A DNA stretch of 42,500 bases, from the NCBI RefSeq assembly GCF_964340395.1, contig NC_135564.1:8937861-8980360 (forward strand), read 5' to 3'. The notes beneath the pieces were generated by a model. That model ran no database searches. It was not told the DNA's origin and was given only the letters and a program-made list of their open reading frames with translations. Source of the DNA: Glandiceps talaboti. Its lineage: Eukaryota; Hemichordata; Enteropneusta; Spengelidae. Numbering within the stretch: position 1 is the first letter of the stretch; each line of letters opens with the position of its first letter. Positions 31,012 through 40,719 of the stretch are shown here, piece after piece. The position numbers and the translations under genes are program-made.

Positions 31012-31063
31012 ATGAGATTTCGAGGAAAGCTCGTTGATGTTGGCTGCATCCAGCATTTTACTC
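31012..31063 (+). CDS. HUS1: HUS1 exon 1
   Basis: Residues 1-17 plus one base ([17 protein letters not shown]). The donor is ACTC|GTAAGT. The start matches the known N-terminus of the family. Confidence 0.95.
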
Positions 31064-34000
31064 GTAAGTCTTTAAATATAACAAGATTAATTTGTAAACT
31101 ACTGCAGAAGTTCTGCTAGGTTCCTGTTTCCTGCTTGCATACGGAGGAATTCGGGACTCGATTCTGACAATTGTCCCTCTACCTCCAAAAGATGTGGTGT
31201 TTAGAGTCAAGTCAGTAATATAGACTGGTGTACCGTCATGTAAGCAGGACTAGCATACGGAGTAAGTCGTCCCTTAAAATTCCTCGAGCGAAGCGCGTGC
31301 ACCGTTTGCAAGCTGGACTAGGGACGGTATAGTCCTGTTTGCATACGGAGTAAGTCATCCCTTGGGACCCTTCCTTCTTTTCTTCTTTCGCTGAGGGTCG
31401 TGTCAGTAATCTAGACCCGTGCACCGTCTGCACGCAGGACTAGAGTGCTTACTGGTACACCCATAAGGGATGTGTTACTCACATAATGAGGGTGTATACA
31501 TATTAACAGCCCATTTTTCGACTCATGTAGACTTCTGATTCTTGGTATATTGCGTTATGACTTATGACGTTATGATATGATATGATATGATATGATATAT
31601 ATTTTATTACCCGATCAAAAATAAGTACAATACAAACGTAAACACAGGAAAAGCAAACTAGATCGGATAACAGGAGTCAGAAAATAGCTATGCTAATCGT
31701 GTCTGACCCCTGGCTAAAGTAAATAATGGTATAAGTTTAGAGTGCAAATAAATATACAAAAAGTAGCTCTACCCTTAACCCCCTCCCCTCACCCCCCCCC
31801 CTATATACTAGTATATGAGTGCCATAATGAAAAGAAGTCATATATTACATTAGAACTGTACAATGTTATATTACATACTCTTTTAGTAAATCTTTACATA
31901 GTGATGACTTGAATCGCTGCCTTCGTGGTTCATTTCTTGTGCTGTGTTGTATTATGTAGAGATGTGACCTTTGCACCCATATTTTGGACAACATATGGAA
32001 TCTCGGAGACTCCAAGTTGCCGATAAAAATTAGTTTTCACGTTGACGGTTTTCAAATTTTCCCGATGCTTTAAGTTTTAACTGCTATTTTACAACAAAAT
32101 GTAGACATTTGACAGATGATGGTACATTTAATTTCTGTTGCTGCAAGACTTACATTTTTTGAATATGTAGCTGTACCCATTACCCTATTATGCACCCCCC
32201 CCCCCCCCATCCCTGAGTGGTTCTTCGTTCATGTAATATGAGATGTAAACAAGTACATATGTACAACTATCACCATAATACAGGCAACACACTTTGCATG
32301 ACTGGACGAACATGTACACGATGCACAAGGTTCTCTAGAGACTAGGTTACATTAATTTATATAGCCAACAACTTTGTTTGTCTAGCAAATCATTGTTGGC
32401 TATGTAATGTTATCTAGTAATCATATCCTATATCATATGGTTGTAATCATAAGTAGCTAGTAAAATTGGAAAGGAGGCAGTAAAAGTTGAACAGAAGTTT
32501 GATGGAGCCAAGTATAGGAGGGGTTTTTCCCCCTCCCGCCCTAGAGATTTTTGAAGGACAAAAAAAATGCTTTCTGGTGCTATTTTAACATGTCAAGGTA
32601 GTAATAATATGAGGTAAAATTTGAATAAAAATACAAAAATACAAATATGAAATACAAAAGGAGCAGTGTGAGGGTGGGTACTCCTAGAAATTTTTTGAAA
32701 TTGAAGAGCTAAAAGAATGATTTAAAGACTTCTGTGTGATTTATTTGTTGGGAAATGTTCAGCAACGAGAAATATCATGGCCTGGAGTATTGTGGGTGGT
32801 GGCACTAGCCGATTCAGTGAGGGACGGCCAGTGCCGCCATGGTGGCAGTAGTCTCTACAATGAAGGCCGGCTACTATCATTGGGGTGGTACTAGACTCTG
32901 CCATTATTTTATCATTATCACAAATTACAGGATTCATTCAAGGTACTAAGTCAGGTCAGTATTCTTCGTAATTTGATTTGATGGTAGTGTTTCTGTTTGT
33001 TTCAGCATTTGCCAACAGCTAGTATAAACCTTTGCGAAGAAACACAAATACCTGAGAATTTGACATTTAGAGCTAGTTTCTGCTCTTGCAACACGACAAA
33101 TTTGTTTTTAAGCTCATACCCTGGAAACAATTTTTTTTTCTGTCTTGAGGTGGTCAGCATATTTTTCCCCCTACTTTTGGCAGGCAACAACAAATTCTTT
33201 TTTGTTGTTGAAAATCCTCCAGCCCCAACCCCCCCCCCCTCCCCAACCCCTGCCAATCCCCCCCCCCAAAAAAAAAAAAAATCCAAAAAAATCAAATGAT
33301 GTACCCCTTAGTGTCAGGGAGGGGTTAATCTGGGGTCGGTCAGGCTATTGGAAACACATTTTTTTTGGCCTAATCAAGTTGTATCACCTTTTTATCTTTT
33401 TATAATTTAGGCATGGTTGGAACAATTGCAAAACTAGCCAAAACTTGTGTCCTCAGAATAACTGAAAACAAGTTGTATTTTATTGTGGGTGATGGTGTCA
33501 CTTCAGGAGGCGTCAGTATGTGGTGCGAATTGTTTCAGGTAAGTTTAATAGTAAAAGGATATTTTGTAAGTTCTGATCCAAAGCACCTACATGTATCCTT
33601 TGCTTATTTAGTATATTATAATGTATTTGTTGTATTTTAGAAATTTTTAAGAGGAAAAAACACTCCAGGAAATATTAAAAGGCATTTTTTGTAACCTTAG
33701 CAAGTGACCAGATACAGTGTGCCCACTATTGATAGCCAAATTTTGTTGTTGTGGGTCAGTATAATAAAAACTGTCACTACATACATGTACATGTATGTAG
33801 TAAGAGATAGGGGAACATTATATTTTGATGCGGCCCTAGAAATTGTGTGTCAGTGGTGTGTCATAATGACTTAGAGGGTGCACTGACCTGATATCAATTC
33901 ATTGGTGCGATATACATAATACTAAGCGAGAGTTTTGTCTGAGGGGTATTTTCCAATATGGCCAAATGGATAAGAAAAATATTTTGTGGAGTTATGTTCA

Positions 34001-34573
34001 CAAAACAGTTCTCCATGAAATTTGTGGGATTCATTGCTGTTGACAATGCCTATTGAGCACTATTCACATGAAACGATTTGATTTTTTCAAGTTGTGGGCC
34101 TGCCATATGCCAGTTTCTGCCTAACAAAATATGTATATCCCGTGTGACGCACACATTATTTTCTGGTGTAGAATTATAGGGATATCTCTAATTCAATCCT
34201 ATTGGGATGTTTGATTTGACAGGGTAATTTCTTTGATCAGTACAACATGGATGGAGTATCTCCTGAAGCGAATGAGATCTTTCTGGACTTGACACTTGAC
34301 AACATGGTGAAGGCCTTGAAGTCAGCCCAAACAGCTAAATCTGTCAAAATCAAACTCACCAAGAAGCGCTCACCTTGTCTGACCTTTGACATAGAACTGG
34401 TAATTATCATATTTGTACATTGTATTTGCATCTAGTACCAATCACAGAACTAAATATTTACTAATTTAGGTCTTTTTTAACCAACAAACTGACATTGTCA
34501 TTCAATTTTGATCGACCGACAAAGTTTCCAGTTTGCAAATTTAGATAGAAGTTTTCCTCACAAATGTACTATC

Positions 34574-34619
<46 letters not shown>

Positions 34620-37600
34620 TGCGTGCGTGGGGGAATTGTTTTAGTGTGCTACACAAATACTAGAACTGGTAATTATAGCATGTAACAAAGATGTTAATTT
34701 TGTTATTTGTTGAGGTAGCCTTCACTGACTGCACACAGTCGTAGTGTGGTTCATGATGTGCCAGTCAATGTAATACCAAGAAGACTATGGTCAGATTATG
34801 AAGAACCACCAATGCCAGACTTTGATGTAAGTACAAACAAAATGTTCCATTTTCTGTGAATGACTCTGAAACTTTCTTTTCTAGCCTGTAACTTTACCAA
34901 TTTTCATAAATAACTGAATCTCTGTGTTTTCTTCCCTGTAACTACCAATTTCTGGAATACATGTAACTCTGGGTCTCTGTTTTCTTCCCTGTAACTACCA
35001 ATTTCCAGAATACCGTTTACTCTGGGTCTCTGTTTTCTTCCCTGTAATTACCAATTTCTGTGAATAACCCAGAATCTGTTGTCATCCCTGTTAACATTTT
35101 GTTGTCATCCCTATAACTTTCCCACTTTCTGTGAATATAAAAAAGTTTGTTTTCCCTGTAATTCTAATATTTTTTTATATCATCAATAACAGTGAACCTT
35201 TGTCATCTGTACTTCAGGTCAGTATTTACATGCCACCTCTGAAACTTCTCCGCAATGTGGTGGACAGAATGAAGAACCTCAGTACATATGTGGTTAGTAG
35301 ACGTAGTCAGTAACATACTGGTACATCATATACACTCTTTACAGAGTTGTGAATGGACTTTCACCTATCTAATTACCAGGTCTAATTCACATGAAGCCAG
35401 CTATGTGGACATATTTATCATTTGCCAAATGTTTATTGTGTCAACTGAATCACAGATATGATTTCTCATATACTACATGGTTCTGGCTATGGAATAAACT
35501 ACCAATGGATGTACAGTAAAAAACCTACAGATATTGAGATAATATCTGAAAGTTCTAAGTAATAGTCCATTCATACTAACTAAGTTATTTCTGCCTATAG
35601 TACGCTTGTATTGGTTACTGCTATCAACTCAATATATGATGTTAGGTGATGAAATAGCACCTCAGTAATTTAACCAACCCTGGCACTTATTTGTTAAGAC
35701 AAGGGCATTAAGGTAAAATTGATGTTATCACTTGATGTTTTCCCATAATTCCTTGCATGAAAGCCCCAAAATGGATGAAAACATGTCAATTGCACTAAGG
35801 CTTCTTCACAAGATTTTAAAGTTGAGGTTACCGGGGTGCAATTTTATCACCCAAAATCATATTTTAAAATGATAGTAGTAATCAGTACAAGTGTACAGAT
35901 CCTGTCAGCCAGTGAGAGTTGAGAAATGTATCATTTCTTATAACAGTGATGTATCTTTATTTGAATATTGCTACTTTACAGATCCTGTCGGCCAATGGGA
36001 GTGGAGAAATGACTTTAAGTGTGGAAACTGACATGGTGTCTTGTACTACACATTTTAAAGATTTACCAAAGCCAAATTGGAGTAAGCATAGTGCTAATTT
36101 GTTTTAATTTAGGGAAAAAAAACTGTTTAAATCCTCTTATCAAAGGATTTTTATCCTAAGGCTTATTTTGTCAAGTTCCCAACTGATTCGAATCCCCACC
36201 CCTTTCTTTTGGTAATAATATTATCCCAACAAGTAAATTAATATGAATATTTTATATACAGAGTCATTAGTACGGGTTTGGTCAAAACCATGATAGTAAC
36301 TCCATCCAAGCCTTTATGGGGGCAAAAATTTCATGTTCTAATGGCCAAACTAGATTACATAGAGTGCTTCCACCAAGGGCTCCCTGTTGCCTGCACATTA
36401 CCTTTGATTCTATGGAGGATGAAACTGCTCTACACGAGAGAAACAACAGTATTTTGTCAAACCTTCATTCCAAATTTGGGCAGACAATAAAAGTGAAAAA
36501 GATGTTTATAGCATTAGCAACAACTAAGTGATGGCATATATTTTAAAAAATAACGACAATAATGGATAGTCAAGTGAGTAATTATTCTAGAAATGAACAC
36601 ATCTGTGCCCATAGCAACAGCCAAATTCTAGTGTATTTTGAGAAGAGAATGATGTGGGTATAGTAAAAGGAAGGAAGCATTCAACTGTAAAGATAAATGT
36701 TCATAGCAACCATAGATATACCCATAGCAACAACCAAGCAACAGTAGCATGTGTAGAGGATCACAACAGCAATAGTTATGAATCAACTTGCTAAGATTGC
36801 AAAATGTCCCACCAATCAAACCCTCCAAAAATGACATCCGTTTTTGCCCAATGCTACAGTTGTGCTACTACACCATTGGTGTTTTTTTCTCTCTCAAATA
36901 TTGCATGTCATTTTACAGGTAAGGAATGTGATCTTGAAGAAACTCAAAGTCAAGTTCAAAGTCAAAGTCAAGGGAAAGATAGTGAGGAATTGTTCTCAGC
37001 AAGGATAGACATCAGAAAGTTTTCTAATTTTCTCACAGGGCAGCAAATTAACCCAACAAAAGTTATATGCAGTAAGTTATATTTGTATGTCCAAATTGTA
37101 GTGGGTAATTTACAAAGTATAACTATATATCCGGAAAAAAACCCTGAAATTATGAAAGTTTAACATAGTAACCAAAGCCCCCACATAAAACTATAATACC
37201 ATATTGGCTAATTTGCATAACAATATCCTTTCAATGGATATTGTTATGCAAATTCGTCTTTTCAGTACTTTTAGAACAAAGGTGAGGCTGATAGTATCTT
37301 AGCTGCATTTCTTCATGTTTAAGGAACCCAGAAAAATCATTTCGTCATCCCGCATTCTGTAAAAATAGAGTTATAAAATATTGGCAAATTTGGCTTTGAA
37401 GAATCTGATTTAAAGTCTGATGTAGTGTGCATGTCGTGATTTCTTTTTGGCTGTTACATTTACTGTCGTTTGTTCCTTTGTGAGCAGTCATTACATGCGT
37501 CTGACGCAATACCATAGGTTTACGTTGGTTGAGTGAATTCACTCAGCACTTTTGTGTGGCTTGGGAAAACGTATGGTTTTGTGTCAGATGTATGTAACAA

Positions 37601-37885
37601 GAGCTCACAAAAGAAGAAACGACAGTAAACATAACAGCCAAATCGCGACATGTACACTACATCGGATTTTAATCAGATTGGGCTTAGAAGGGACCTGTGG
37701 CACATTCTACATGTACAGAAGTCTTGATTCACTAATTACTTAATATGTTCAGTAAGTACATGTCAATTCACTTATCCTGTGTTTGTTCTTTTTCAACAGA
37801 TATAGCCCACAACAAAACCATCCAATTCTTTCTGCTACATGAAGACATGTCACTACAGTATTTCATACCGGTCATTTCACTTTGA
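31012..37885 (+). CDS. HUS1: HUS1 checkpoint clamp subunit (8 coding exons, 292 aa)
   Basis: Exons 31012-31063, 33411-33538, 34223-34399, 34719-34826, 35218-35292, 35982-36081, 36919-37071 and 37800-37885 join in one frame with GT..AG borders and give 292 residues (human HUS1 has 280). HUS1 pairs with RAD9 and RAD1 in the ring-shaped, PCNA-like 9-1-1 clamp that is loaded at damaged DNA and activates ATR signalling in the nucleus. Landmarks include the start MRFRGKLVD, then [74 protein letters not shown] and [13 protein letters not shown]. The insertion relative to human is a Gln/Ser-rich loop ([13 protein letters not shown], in exon 7) between the THFKDL and IDIRK strands. Nothing is broken. 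The stop codon lies in the first unit of a minisatellite. Confidence 0.97.
31130..31445. repeat. Degenerate tandem repeat in HUS1 intron 1
   Basis: CATACGGAGTAAGTC begins at 31254 and 31342 (period 88), with a diverged copy at about 31140. GCAGGACTAG recurs at about 31244 and 31434. Confidence 0.7.
31571..31740 (-). mobile_element. Possible retroelement 3' end with pentanucleotide tail
   Basis: On the minus strand the sequence runs into GGGTAATAAAATATATATC and then repeated ATATC units (31598-31571). This is how many non-LTR retrotransposons and SINEs end. The body upstream is not recognised. Confidence 0.3.
33223..33281. repeat. C-rich tract ending in C-to-A homopolymer junction
   Basis: Four or more C runs (CCCC, C10, CCCC, C10) and then a poly(A) run. 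The minus strand could form a G-quadruplex. It lies about 130 bases before HUS1 exon 2. Confidence 0.85.
33411..33538 (+). CDS. HUS1: HUS1 exon 2
   Basis: The acceptor is TATAATTTAG| and the donor TTTCAG|GTAAGT. Residues 18-60, including [13 protein letters not shown] and [11 protein letters not shown]. The intron 1 junction restores Arg18. Confidence 0.95.
34223..34399 (+). CDS. HUS1: HUS1 exon 3
   Basis: The acceptor is TTGACAG| and the donor GAACTG|GTAATT. Residues 61-119, with [15 protein letters not shown] and [18 protein letters not shown]. Confidence 0.95.
34577..34628. repeat. (GT)n to (GCGT)n microsatellite
   Basis: GT dinucleotides change to GCGT tetramers. HUS1 intron 3. Confidence 0.95.
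34719..34826 (+). CDS. HUS1: HUS1 exon 4
   Basis: The acceptor is GAGGTAG| (an AG four bases earlier would put a stop in frame). The donor is TTTGAT|GTAAGT. Residues 120-155, with [20 protein letters not shown]. Confidence 0.93.
34921..35079. repeat. 53-bp minisatellite in HUS1 intron 4
   Basis: Three clear units start at 34921, 34974 and 35027 (TCTCTGTTTTCTTCCCTGTA...). More diverged units lie on both sides, from about 34850 to 35150. Confidence 0.85.
35218..35292 (+). CDS. HUS1: HUS1 exon 5
   Basis: The acceptor is TACTTCAG| and the donor TATGTG|GTTAGT. Residues 156-180, [20 protein letters not shown] then LSTYV. Confidence 0.94.
35982..36081 (+). CDS. HUS1: HUS1 exon 6
   Basis: The acceptor is CTACTTTACAG| and the donor TTGGA|GTAAGC. 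Residues 181-213 plus one base, with [20 protein letters not shown]. Confidence 0.94.
36919..37071 (+). CDS. HUS1: HUS1 exon 7
   Basis: The acceptor is CATTTTACAG| and the donor ATGCA|GTAAGT. Residues 214-264, with a Gln/Ser-rich loop and [20 protein letters not shown]. Confidence 0.94.
37210..37254. repeat. Perfect 19-bp stem hairpin with paired octamer motifs
   Basis: AATTTGCATAACAATATCC (37210-37228), a 7-base loop, then its exact reverse complement (37236-37254). Each arm holds ATTTGCAT/ATGCAAAT, the POU-factor octamer. HUS1 intron 7. Confidence 0.85.
37402..37682. mobile_element. Fold-back miniature element, family 1, copy 2
   Basis: An almost full-length palindrome of about 280 bases centred on GAGTGAATTCACTC (about 37531-37544). 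The left end is AATCTGATTTAAAGTCTGAT and the right end ATCGGATTTTAATCAGATT. Flanks GGCTTTGAAG and GGCTTAGAAG may be a degraded target duplication. It lies in HUS1 intron 7. Short frames on both strands across it are mirror-image translations, not genes. Confidence 0.8.
37800..37885 (+). CDS. HUS1: HUS1 exon 8 (last coding)
   Basis: The acceptor is CTTTTTCAACAG|. Residues 265-292, with [17 protein letters not shown] and TGA (37883-37885). The last codons and the stop (CACTTTGATAGCAAGGCATTT) read like the first unit of the following minisatellite. Confidence 0.95.
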
Positions 37886-39040
37886 TAGCAAGGCATTTCA
37901 CTGATAGCAAGGCATTTGTACATTTTACAGTGTGTGAAGTGACTACTTTGTACAGCAAGGCATTTGCACTTTGTACAACAAGGCATTTGTTTTGTAATTT
38001 GTCAGTGTTTGAAAAGACTACTTTGATAGCAAGGCATTTACACTGAGTAAAGTACAGTTAGTGAATGGGCTACTTTGTACAGCAAGGCATTTGTACTGAG
38101 TACAGTACAGTCAGTAAAGTGACTACTTTGATAGCAAGGCATTTGTACAGTGAGTGAAGTGACTACTTTGTACAGAAAGGCATTTGTGCTTTGTACAACA
38201 AGGCATTCGATTTGCAATTTGTACAGCAAGGCATTTGTACTGCGTACAGTACAGTGAGGAGTGAAGTGACTACTTTGATAGCAAGGCATTTGTACAGTGA
38301 GTGAAGTGAGTACATTGATAGCAAGGCATTTGTACAGTCAATGAAGTGAGTACTTTGATAGCAAGGCATTTGTACAGTCAGTGAAGTGACTACTTTGATA
38401 GCAAGGCATTTGTACAGCCAGTGAAGTGACTACTTTGATAGCAAGGCATTTGCTCTTTGTACAGTAAGTGAAGTGACTACTTTGTACAGCAAGGCATTTG
38501 TGCTTTGTACTGTTAGGCATTCGATTTGCAATTTGTCAGAGTGAAGTGACTACTTTGATAGCAAGGCATTTGTACAGTGAGTGAAGTGACTTCTTAGATA
38601 GCAAGGCATTTGTACAGTGAGTGAAGTGAGTACTTTGATATCAAGGCATTTGTACAGTGAGTGAAGTGACTACTTTGATATCAAGGCATTGTACAGTGAG
38701 TGAAGTGACTACTTTGATATCAAGGCATTTGTACAGTGAGTGAAGTGACTACTTTGATATCAAGGCATTTGTACAGTGAGTGAAGTGACTACTTTGATAT
38801 CAAGGCATTTGTACAGTCAGTAAAGTGACTACTTTGATATCAAGGCATTTGTACAGTCAGTAAAGTGACTACTTTGATATCAAGGCATTTGTACAGTGAG
38901 TGAATCGACTACTTTGATAGCAAGGAATTTGTACAGTCAGTAAAGTGACTACTTTGATAGCAAGGCATTTGTACAGTGAGTGAAGTGACTACTTTGATAG
39001 CAAGGCATTTGTACAGTGGATGAACTGACTACTTTGACAA
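37873..39040. repeat. Minisatellite of about 28 units starting at the HUS1 stop codon
   Basis: The basic unit is 40 bases, with core ACTTTGATAGCAAGGCATTT plus GTACAGTGAGTGAAGTGACT. Early units are longer and more varied, some with TTTGTACAGC or CTTTGTACAAC in place of TTTGATAGC. Units from about 38637 to 38883 share GATATC instead of GATAGC, a sign of recent local amplification. It lies in the HUS1 3' UTR or just beyond. Peptides such as MPCYQSSHFT on the minus strand are repeat translations. Confidence 0.95.
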
Positions 39041-39213
39041 CAGCCATTGCTGCCTGACCTGGTACAGGGAGTGAACTGAGTGAGAACTGCTAATTCAACG
39101 AGATCTTTGATTGCCTGGAAAGAATTTTTTTTTTTCATTTTCAGTATCTAATTACTGTACCACGATACACAAAAATTGAACAAAGTAAAAATTATTCAAA
39201 CTACAGATATCTA

Positions 39214-39219
39214 AATAAA
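39214..39219 (+). terminator. Candidate poly(A) signal of HUS1
   Basis: First AATAAA after the minisatellite, about 1.33 kb from the stop codon. Further AATAAA motifs follow near 39317 and 39674. If used, the whole minisatellite is part of the mRNA. Confidence 0.35.
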
Positions 39220-39487
39220 ATTTTTACTTTTTACCTTGTCCAAAAAAATGTATAAATTTGTTTCTTTTTGATCATATATATTTTAAAGTTTTCAACCCTT
39301 ATAAAGTACATGTAATAAATTTAAAATAGCAAAATTTTTGATGTCAGTGTCTGCTATCTTTCTGAGTTGTCATATGCATATTTTGAAATTTGTTGATGAC
39401 TACATTTTTATGTGAAAATGTTGTTATGGCTGCACTAGCTTTGTAATTTTGAAAACCAGCAATATATTCACTGAAGAAGGTATAATT

Positions 39488-39639
39488 ATATTATTCCTCA
39501 ATATTTTTCTTAATTCAGCTGGAAAATGCGTGTGACCTAAGGGTTTGTCACTAATTGTTTAGCGACTTGTAGTGACAAGGCCCCTTAGGTCACTCGTATT
39601 TTCCTTGGCTGAATGAAGAAAAATGTTGGGGAATAGTAT
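39488..39639. repeat. Near-perfect long palindrome of about 150 bp
   Basis: The left arm (ATTCCTCAATATTTTTCTTA..., GTGTGACCTAAGGG, TTTGTCACTA) is mirrored by the right arm (TAGTGACAAGG, CCCTTAGGTCACTCG..., AGAAAAATGTTGGGGAAT), with a loop of about 14 bases. Only a few mismatches and small indels are seen. It has no coding capacity. Confidence 0.85.
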
Positions 39640-40351
39640 CTAATTGTCAGCATTTGAACTGCACATTCTTGTGAATAAATATGAAATATGGATGTTATCT
39701 TGCCGGTAAATATATACATATATATTTTTTTTCATTGAAGATTGAGTTCAAGGTTTGTTATTGCTAACTTTTGTAAATGATGTAACAAGACCCCTTGTCA
39801 TTTGGAGGTTGACCTTTTGTTGGAAATATAGCTTACATGTAGATGTGTGTGGGTTGTCTTAGCATACTAGGTTTCTTAGGCCGGATATTACTACATTACA
39901 ATTGTTGCCTATTCAAGTAGTATGTAAAACGTGAACCTTATGTCCTACTCACAGTTGATGAAAGTACATTTAGTCGTTCATCCCAAACCAGTGTCCGTAA
40001 TTGGTTGATATACAACTGCCGACATCAAACCATAGACAAACGGAACCTGTTACATACAGGGAAAGTAAACGGATGAATCGGATTATTATCTCTTAGCATA
40101 GCATGTTGATAGTACAGAGACTTGTATTACATTCCATCATTTGGTAAGAACACGTTACAAAATAGTTCACAGGTCCTAAACATGTTTCCAGTTCCCCTGG
40201 AAATTCATGTACATGTAAAGAGGCCTTAAAACTGCATGTACTTATCAAATCATGGTGTGTAATACAAGTCTCAGTACTTCCAATATGCTGTGCCAAGTGT
40301 TATTGATCCAATTCATTTGTTTACTTTCCCTGTTTGTCAATAGGTTCCTTT

Positions 40352-40712
40352 CATAATAATAATAATAATGTTGGTTTCTTATATAGCGCTTTCCCACTCC
40401 GTGCTCAAAGCGCTTTACAATTATTACCCCTGGCTCGGATCAGAACAGCACAACGGCCCTTTAGTCTTCCTCAACTCCCCGGGGAGCATACAATCCATTG
40501 CAGCCATTTAAGCGCATAGGATTAAAGCCTTCACATTGCAACCTACATCCTACCAGGTCCCCAGTTATACATGTAGCTGGGTTGACAGAGGCACAGTCGT
40601 GGTTCAAATCTTGCCCAAGGACTTTAGCCACTCAGAAACAAACAGCAGGCAGCGACGGGGCTCGAACCTGCAACCTGTAGATTCCAAGCCGGTCACGCTA
40701 ACCATTCACCCA
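40352..40712 (-). mobile_element. tRNA-derived SINE with L2-like tail
   Basis: On the minus strand: a tRNA-like head with A box TGGGTGAATGG (40712-40702) and B box GGTTCGAGCCC (40668-40658), then a body of about 280 bases. It ends GCGCTTTGAGCACGGAGTGG, AAAGCGCTATATAAGAAACC and (ATT)n. The tail matches the style of L2-clade LINE 3' ends, which would supply the reverse transcriptase in trans. Confidence 0.8.
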
Positions 40713-40719
40713 TCATGAC

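Noticed and set aside
34715-34718. Acceptor at 34714 for HUS1 exon 4
   Set aside because: It would put an in-frame TAG after ten codons. The AG at 34717-34718 keeps the HUS1 reading frame.
37345-37743. Two similar small proteins on opposite strands
   Set aside because: They are mirror translations of the arms of the fold-back element.
38038-38520. MPCYQSSHFT repeat proteins on the minus strand
   Set aside because: Translation of the minisatellite. The frame is not maintained across units of different length.
37879-39040. CRISPR-like regular array
   Set aside because: The whole 40-bp unit is repeated with no variable spacers, the DNA is eukaryotic and there are no cas genes. It is a minisatellite.
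40640-40712. Second tRNA gene
   Set aside because: A and B boxes are present but acceptor and anticodon stems do not pair properly, and the sequence continues into a SINE body and tail.
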